Below are positions 31,765 to 34,928 of a stretch of 34,928 nucleotides of DNA, in pieces. The first letter of the stretch is position 1. Each line of letters opens with the position of its first letter. This DNA comes from Arthrobacter sp. SO3 (GTDB lineage Bacteria; Actinomycetota; Actinomycetes; Actinomycetales; Micrococcaceae): NCBI RefSeq assembly GCF_020532825.1, contig NZ_MQTS01000116.1:1-34928 (forward strand), written 5' to 3'. The position numbers and the translations under genes were made by a program. The notes beneath the pieces are model-generated. The model made no database searches, was not told the origin of the DNA, and saw only the letters and a list, made by a program, of their open reading frames with translations.

Positions 31765-31804
31765 CCCACCGGCGTGTCGGGGTCAGCGCGGGGGAGCAGG
31801 AGTG

Positions 31805-32830
31805 TCAGCCGAAGAGGACCGCGGCCTCTTCGTAGCGGTATTTCGGGACGGTCTTGAGGTTGCCGAGCGCAGCATCGAAGCCCACGTGGACAATGTCGGT
31901 GCCGTTCAGGGACACCATGGTGCCCCAGCGTTCCTCGACGACGGAGTCAATGGCGGCCATCCCCAGGCGGGTCGCCAGCACCCGGTCGAACGCGGTGGGA
32001 ACCCCGCCGCGCTGGATGTGGCCAAGGACCGTCGCCCGGGTTTCGATGCCGGTCATGGCTTCCAGCTCCGGGGCCAGCCGCTCGGAAATCCCGCCGAGCC
32101 GCGGGCGGCCGAAGGTGTCCAGGCCGCGTTCGGAGTGCGGCGTTTCCTGGTCGTCCGGGACGAAACCCTCCGCGACCACAACGAGCGGGGCGCGGCCGCG
32201 GTCCCGGGCCGAGACGACCCACTCGGCGATCTGCTCCATCGAGGCCTTCTGCTCCGGGATCAGGATGGCGTGGGCGCCCGAGGCCATGCCGGCGTGCAGC
32301 GCGATCCAGCCCACGTGCCGGCCCATGACCTCGGCGATCATGCAGCGGTGGTGGGACTCTCCCGTGGTGCGCAGGCGGTCGATCGCCTCGGTGGCGATTT
32401 CGACGGCGGTGTCGAAGCCGAAGGTGTAGTCGGTCGCGTCGAGGTCGTTGTCGACGGTCTTGGGGACGCCGACGATCTTCAGTCCGGCGTCGGTGAGCCG
32501 TTTCGCGGCGGCCAGGGTGCCTTCGCCGCCGATGGCGATCAGGGCGTCGATGCCGAGCCGGTCCATGTTGGCCTTGATGACCTCCGGGCCGCCGTTGTTT
32601 TCGAACGGGTTGGTGCGTGAGGTGCCCAGGATGGTCCCGCCCTGCTTGGCGATGCCGCGGACCAAGGTGCGGGGGATGTCGATGGTGTCAGCCTCGACGA
32701 CGCCGCGCCAGCCGTCCAGGAATCCCACGAATTCGTGGCCGTGGACGGCGATGCCCTTCAGGACGGCGCCGCGGATGACGGCGTTCAGTCCGGGGCAGTC
32801 TCCGCCGCTGGTGAGGATTCCAATTTTCAT
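31805..32830 (-). CDS. pfkA: 6-phosphofructokinase, ATP-dependent (PfkA, group III)
   Basis: A 341-residue phosphofructokinase, the committed step of glycolysis (fructose-6-phosphate to fructose-1,6-bisphosphate). MKIGILTSGGDCPGLNAVIR opens the protein; GGEGT (G101-T105) is the phosphoryl-donor loop, where Gly104 indicates ATP use rather than pyrophosphate; K124 in VPKTVDNDL is the lysine typical of this actinobacterial group. The catalytic D127-x-D129 is in that motif, and EVMGRHVGWIA is present. The frame opens further upstream, but ATG 32830 is chosen because homology begins there. The short Shine-Dalgarno is weak (GAG). Confidence 0.96.
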   Translation of the reverse strand: MKIGILTSGGDCPGLNAVIRGAVLKGIAVHGHEFVGFLDGWRGVVEADTIDIPRTLVRGIAKQGGTILGTSRTNPFENNGGPEVIKANMDRLGIDALIAIGGEGTLAAAKRLTDAGLKIVGVPKTVDNDLDATDYTFGFDTAVEIATEAIDRLRTTGESHHRCMIAEVMGRHVGWIALHAGMASGAHAILIPEQKASMEQIAEWVVSARDRGRAPLVVVAEGFVPDDQETPHSERGLDTFGRPRLGGISERLAPELEAMTGIETRATVLGHIQRGGVPTAFDRVLATRLGMAAIDSVVEERWGTMVSLNGTDIVHVGFDAALGNLKTVPKYRYEEAAVLFG

Positions 32831-32888
32831 GTCTCGGCTCAAATCCTGGTTCGAAGGTATACAGGCAGAGCGCCACGCTGAGCTCACC

Positions 32889-32899
32889 TTAGAGTCTAA
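32889..32899 (-). promoter_or_regulatory. Candidate pfkA promoter with overlapping palindrome
   Basis: Minus-strand TAGACT (32898-32893) lies within the perfect palindrome TTAGAGTCTAA (32889-32899). It would give a leader of about 55 nt before pfkA. No strong -35 is visible, and TATACC nearer the gene is an alternative -10. Confidence 0.35.
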
Positions 32900-32936
32900 T
32901 CGCGCCTGTGGGCCATGACACAAACGGTTACAACGG

Positions 32937-32969
32937 GAAGTGCCCCTGCCCGGTGGGCAGAGGCACTTC
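32937..32969 (-). terminator. Hairpin terminator after the PspC gene
   Basis: GAAGTGCCCCTGCCC/GGGCAGAGGCACTTC, 15 bp with one mismatch and a GGT loop, 18 bp downstream of the PspC gene stop. It lacks a U-tract, as is usual in actinobacteria. It separates the PspC cluster from pfkA. Confidence 0.7.
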
Positions 32970-32987
32970 ACTTCCTGGTCGGGTCCT

Positions 32988-33242
32988 TCAGGGCCGGGTC
33001 GAGCGCTTCGACAGGAACGACTCAAGGATGATGGCGTTCCGCTGGTCCGGGAGGAGCAGCCAGGCTACGAGGTAGAACACGAATGCCGGGCCGGGAAGCA
33101 GCGCGATGAGCAGGAAAGCGATCCGGACGAACGCAACATCCACGTTTAGTTTGGCGGCGATCCCGCCGCACACACCGCCCAGCCAGCGCTGCGGACCACG
33201 TTTCAGGCCAAGGCCCCGGATGGTGCTGAAGAATTTTTCCAT
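32988..33242 (-). CDS. PspC-domain protein
   Basis: An 84-residue PspC protein: MEKFFSTIRGLGLKRGPQ, then the PspC signature RWLGGVCGGIAAKLNVDVAFVRIAF and one or two hydrophobic helices ending FYLVAWLLLP. PspC proteins take part in the phage-shock/cell-envelope stress response at the membrane. The gene begins 3 bp after the stop of the upstream membrane-protein gene, so it is in one operon with the next two genes. Confidence 0.9.
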   Translation of the reverse strand: MEKFFSTIRGLGLKRGPQRWLGGVCGGIAAKLNVDVAFVRIAFLLIALLPGPAFVFYLVAWLLLPDQRNAIILESFLSKRSTRP

Positions 33243-33245
33243 GGT

Positions 33246-33542
33246 TCAAGACTTCCCTGTCGATGCTTTTTTGTCACGTCCCCGGGCCGAGAGCACCCCG
33301 CCGATCACGAGTGCCGCCCCCGCGCCGATCATCAGGCCGATCACCACGTAGGTGCCGTTGAGCGCCACGATGCCGAGCTGGGAGACGATGATGAGTGCGG
33401 CGAGGGCCACCACAATCAGCCCCCAGACGATCGTGCCCACCCGGGGCGGGGTGTCCTCCACCGGATCCGGGCCCGCGTACCGCGGGGGAGCGGCCGGGCT
33501 GCTGCCGTCCGGACCACCGGCCGGTGCGTCATAGCTGCTCAT
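33246..33542 (-). CDS. Small membrane protein of the PspC cluster
   Basis: A 98-residue protein with a Pro/Gly/Ser-rich N-terminal half (to about 36), two hydrophobic helices (about 37-58 and 62-83) and a basic end (GRDKKASTGKS). It follows the LiaF-like gene by 1 bp and precedes the PspC gene. I do not recognise a family; the location implies a role in the same envelope-stress module. Confidence 0.78.
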   Translation of the reverse strand: MSSYDAPAGGPDGSSPAAPPRYAGPDPVEDTPPRVGTIVWGLIVVALAALIIVSQLGIVALNGTYVVIGLMIGAGAALVIGGVLSARGRDKKASTGKS

Positions 33543-33543
33543 G

Positions 33544-34928
33544 TCAGTTCCCTTCCTTGATGGTGACGTTGCTGAAGGTGCCGTCGATCCTGACGACCAG
33601 CGTGGCTCCCGGCTTACCGGTGTTGTAGTGGCTTTGCTGGGTGGTCATGCCGCTGTGGTTCTGGCTTCCCTCCTTGAGGTTCCCCATGGTCATGTCGGCG
33701 CGGATCTCGACCGGTACGGTGCCCGGAATGACCACCGTGAGGTTGCTCGCCGTAGCGTCGATCGGGACCACAAGATCGGTTCCCAGCGGCGGATTGAGCG
33801 CGAGCCGCGTCAGGTCCACGGTCCCGGTGCCGGCGGTGATGTCGAAACCGCCCCGGGCCTGGTCGATGCTCACCGGTGACCAGTCGGCGTTCTGCGGGCG
33901 GAAACGGTCGCCGTTGGGAAGCACGTTAAAAATGCCACCGACGATCAGGGCGACGACGGCGAAGAACCCGAGGATGCCCGAGGTGCGGCCCCTGAGCCCG
34001 GCGATGAGGATGCCGAGACCCAGGACCACCGCGGCGCTGGCCCAGACGATGGCGTTGCTGGAGGTGCCCAGGTCGATCACGTTGGCGACGTCGAGGGCCT
34101 TGAGGCCGCCGCCCACCAGCAGGGCGAGGCCGGCGGTGACGGCGACGGCGGGGGCGCCGGGACCCGGATTCCGGGTCTTGGCCGGCCGGACGGGCCCGTC
34201 CCCGCGTTCCGGCTGGTAGCCACCGCCCGGCGGAGGGACGGGTCCCGAGGGCGGGGGCGTGCCCCAGGCCGGGCCGGGGATGGACTCACCGTAGCGGGGC
34301 AGCGTGTCGGACGCGCCGTACCCGGTGGTGGCGAACGGCGCCGGCGGGGTTGCCAGCGTTGATGGGGTTGACGGGGTTGACATAGTCGACGGGGTTGACG
34401 GCGTCGGCGGATAGGCCGGGTCCGTCGGGCTTCCGGGCTGGGGATTCGAGGACCTGGGGATGGCTCCGATCCGGGATTTGTTGCGTTGGGTCAGGTAGTA
34501 GATGAGGTAGATAGCGCCGCCCACCCAGAAGACGGTCCAGATGAAGGGGGCGAAGCCGTAGCGGTCCCAGCCCCAGACGCCGGTGCCCATGCTGGGGAAG
34601 CCGATGATTGTGGTGACCAGGGCACCGGTCATCCCGGCCGTCCAGCGGCCTGCGGCGGCCTCCTGGACATGGATGCGGCCGTCGGGTTCGGGCAGGAGGG
34701 CCCAGGCGACGCCGTAGAGCAGGACGCCGACGCCGGCGAAGACAGTCAGGACGATCAGGATGCCGCGGACAATCAGGGGGTCGACGCCGAAGCGCTCGGC
34801 GATGCCGCTGGCGACTCCGCCGATCCAGCGCTCGCGGCCACGATGGATGCCCTGGCTGCGGATCCAGTCGAAGAAATTCTGCGGCTGGCCGGTGGGCGGC
34901 GTCGGGCCGGAGTACGGCGGTGGGGCCG
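33544..34928 (-). CDS. PspC / LiaF-like envelope-stress protein (5' end outside the window)
   Basis: The coding frame is open from the right edge to a stop at 33544; about 460 residues are present. It begins (partial) with a PspC domain, including NFFDWIRSQGIHR, RERWIGGVASGIAERFG and LIVRGILIVLT. Then come transmembrane helices (FIWTVFWVGGAIYLIYYL), a low-complexity Ser/Thr/Pro linker, four more hydrophobic helices, and a beta-rich C-terminal domain of the LiaF/DUF type (FDITAGTGTVDLTRLAL, VVIPGTVPVEIRADMTMG). LiaF-like proteins regulate envelope-stress two-component systems. An ATG at 34632 is internal, not the start. Confidence 0.82.
   Translation of the reverse strand, partial: APPPYSGPTPPTGQPQNFFDWIRSQGIHRGRERWIGGVASGIAERFGVDPLIVRGILIVLTVFAGVGVLLYGVAWALLPEPDGRIHVQEAAAGRWTAGMTGALVTTIIGFPSMGTGVWGWDRYGFAPFIWTVFWVGGAIYLIYYLTQRNKSRIGAIPRSSNPQPGSPTDPAYPPTPSTPSTMSTPSTPSTLATPPAPFATTGYGASDTLPRYGESIPGPAWGTPPPSGPVPPPGGGYQPERGDGPVRPAKTRNPGPGAPAVAVTAGLALLVGGGLKALDVANVIDLGTSSNAIVWASAAVVLGLGILIAGLRGRTSGILGFFAVVALIVGGIFNVLPNGDRFRPQNADWSPVSIDQARGGFDITAGTGTVDLTRLALNPPLGTDLVVPIDATASNLTVVIPGTVPVEIRADMTMGNLKEGSQNHSGMTTQQSHYNTGKPGATLVVRIDGTFSNVTIKEGN
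34355..34404. repeat. Short repeats encoding a Ser/Thr/Pro linker
   Basis: Degenerate 9-bp units based on GTTGACGGG (plus strand) encode a STPSTPST-like linker in the LiaF-like protein between its membrane part and the later hydrophobic segment. The repeat may vary in length between strains. Confidence 0.65.

Noticed and set aside
31118..32620. A 500-codon plus-strand frame through the GNAT and pfkA genes
   Set aside because: The minus-strand genes carry complete family motifs; this frame has none.
31805..32830. Pyrophosphate-dependent phosphofructokinase
   Set aside because: K124 also occurs in PPi enzymes, but position 104 is glycine (GGEGT) rather than aspartate, which points to ATP use.
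32830..33025. An N-terminal extension of PfkA upstream of ATG 32830
   Set aside because: The extension is not PFK-like, and the family N-terminus (MKIGILTSGGDCPG) starts exactly at ATG 32830.
34355..34404. A CRISPR-like or minisatellite array
   Set aside because: Units are degenerate 9-mers inside a coding frame, without spacers; they encode a Ser/Thr/Pro linker.

Overview
The window is GC-rich chromosomal DNA of an actinobacterium, most likely Arthrobacter or a close relative in the Micrococcaceae. The evidence is the gene content: mycothiol synthase (mshD) beside an orphan response regulator very like GlnR, a mutT1-type NUDIX/histidine-phosphatase fusion followed by ppk as in mycobacteria, a HadA/HadB-like dehydratase pair near murB, a WXG-domain type VII secretion substrate, and PspC-domain proteins. 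GTG and TTG starts are frequent and many promoters look leaderless. I saw no rRNA, tRNA, CRISPR array, insertion sequence or prophage. Assignments come from reading motifs, not from database searches.

Layout. 1-391: start of a secreted protein (minus strand) with an elaborate 5' leader. 392-4367: divergent ROK repressor and GH13 alpha-glucosidase, with an aldo/keto reductase coupled to the glucosidase. 4448-6666: CitE-like lyase, DUF2797 protein and a small membrane protein. 6720-8755: ArsR-type regulator and SulP transporter operon. 8924-12250: hadA-hadB-MFS-murB. 12263-15099: membrane protein, AlkZ-like winged-helix protein, and asd. 15340-17429: a three-gene minus-strand cassette headed by a WXG-domain protein, the most accessory-looking part of the window. 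17580-19190: thyA-folA-small membrane protein. 19266-23605: ppk-mutT1 and mshD. 23606-24865: a putative structured small RNA, glnR and its GlnR-box-like upstream region. 24866-28716: polytopic membrane protein, a 37-residue membrane protein, nitrobindin-like protein, flavodoxin-like reductase, YgfZ and an ankyrin protein. 28753-31002: PadR regulator and DHA2 efflux pump. 31042-34928: GNAT, pfkA, and a PspC/LiaF-like envelope-stress cluster cut by the window edge.

The genes mostly form short local circuits (repressor plus enzyme or transporter) around housekeeping functions. The features most worth checking are an unassigned promoter-hairpins-terminator unit between mshD and glnR; the WXG cassette; 11-bp-phased GlnR-like half-sites upstream of glnR; at least eleven start codons preceded by TANNNT at exactly 6 nt; tandem duplications spanning three stop codons; and a hairpin/mini-ORF leader before the secreted protein at the left edge. 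The only gene-free stretch near 300 bases (23606-23910) holds the putative small RNA and its terminator; 192-391 and 15112-15339 are discussed in their own entries.
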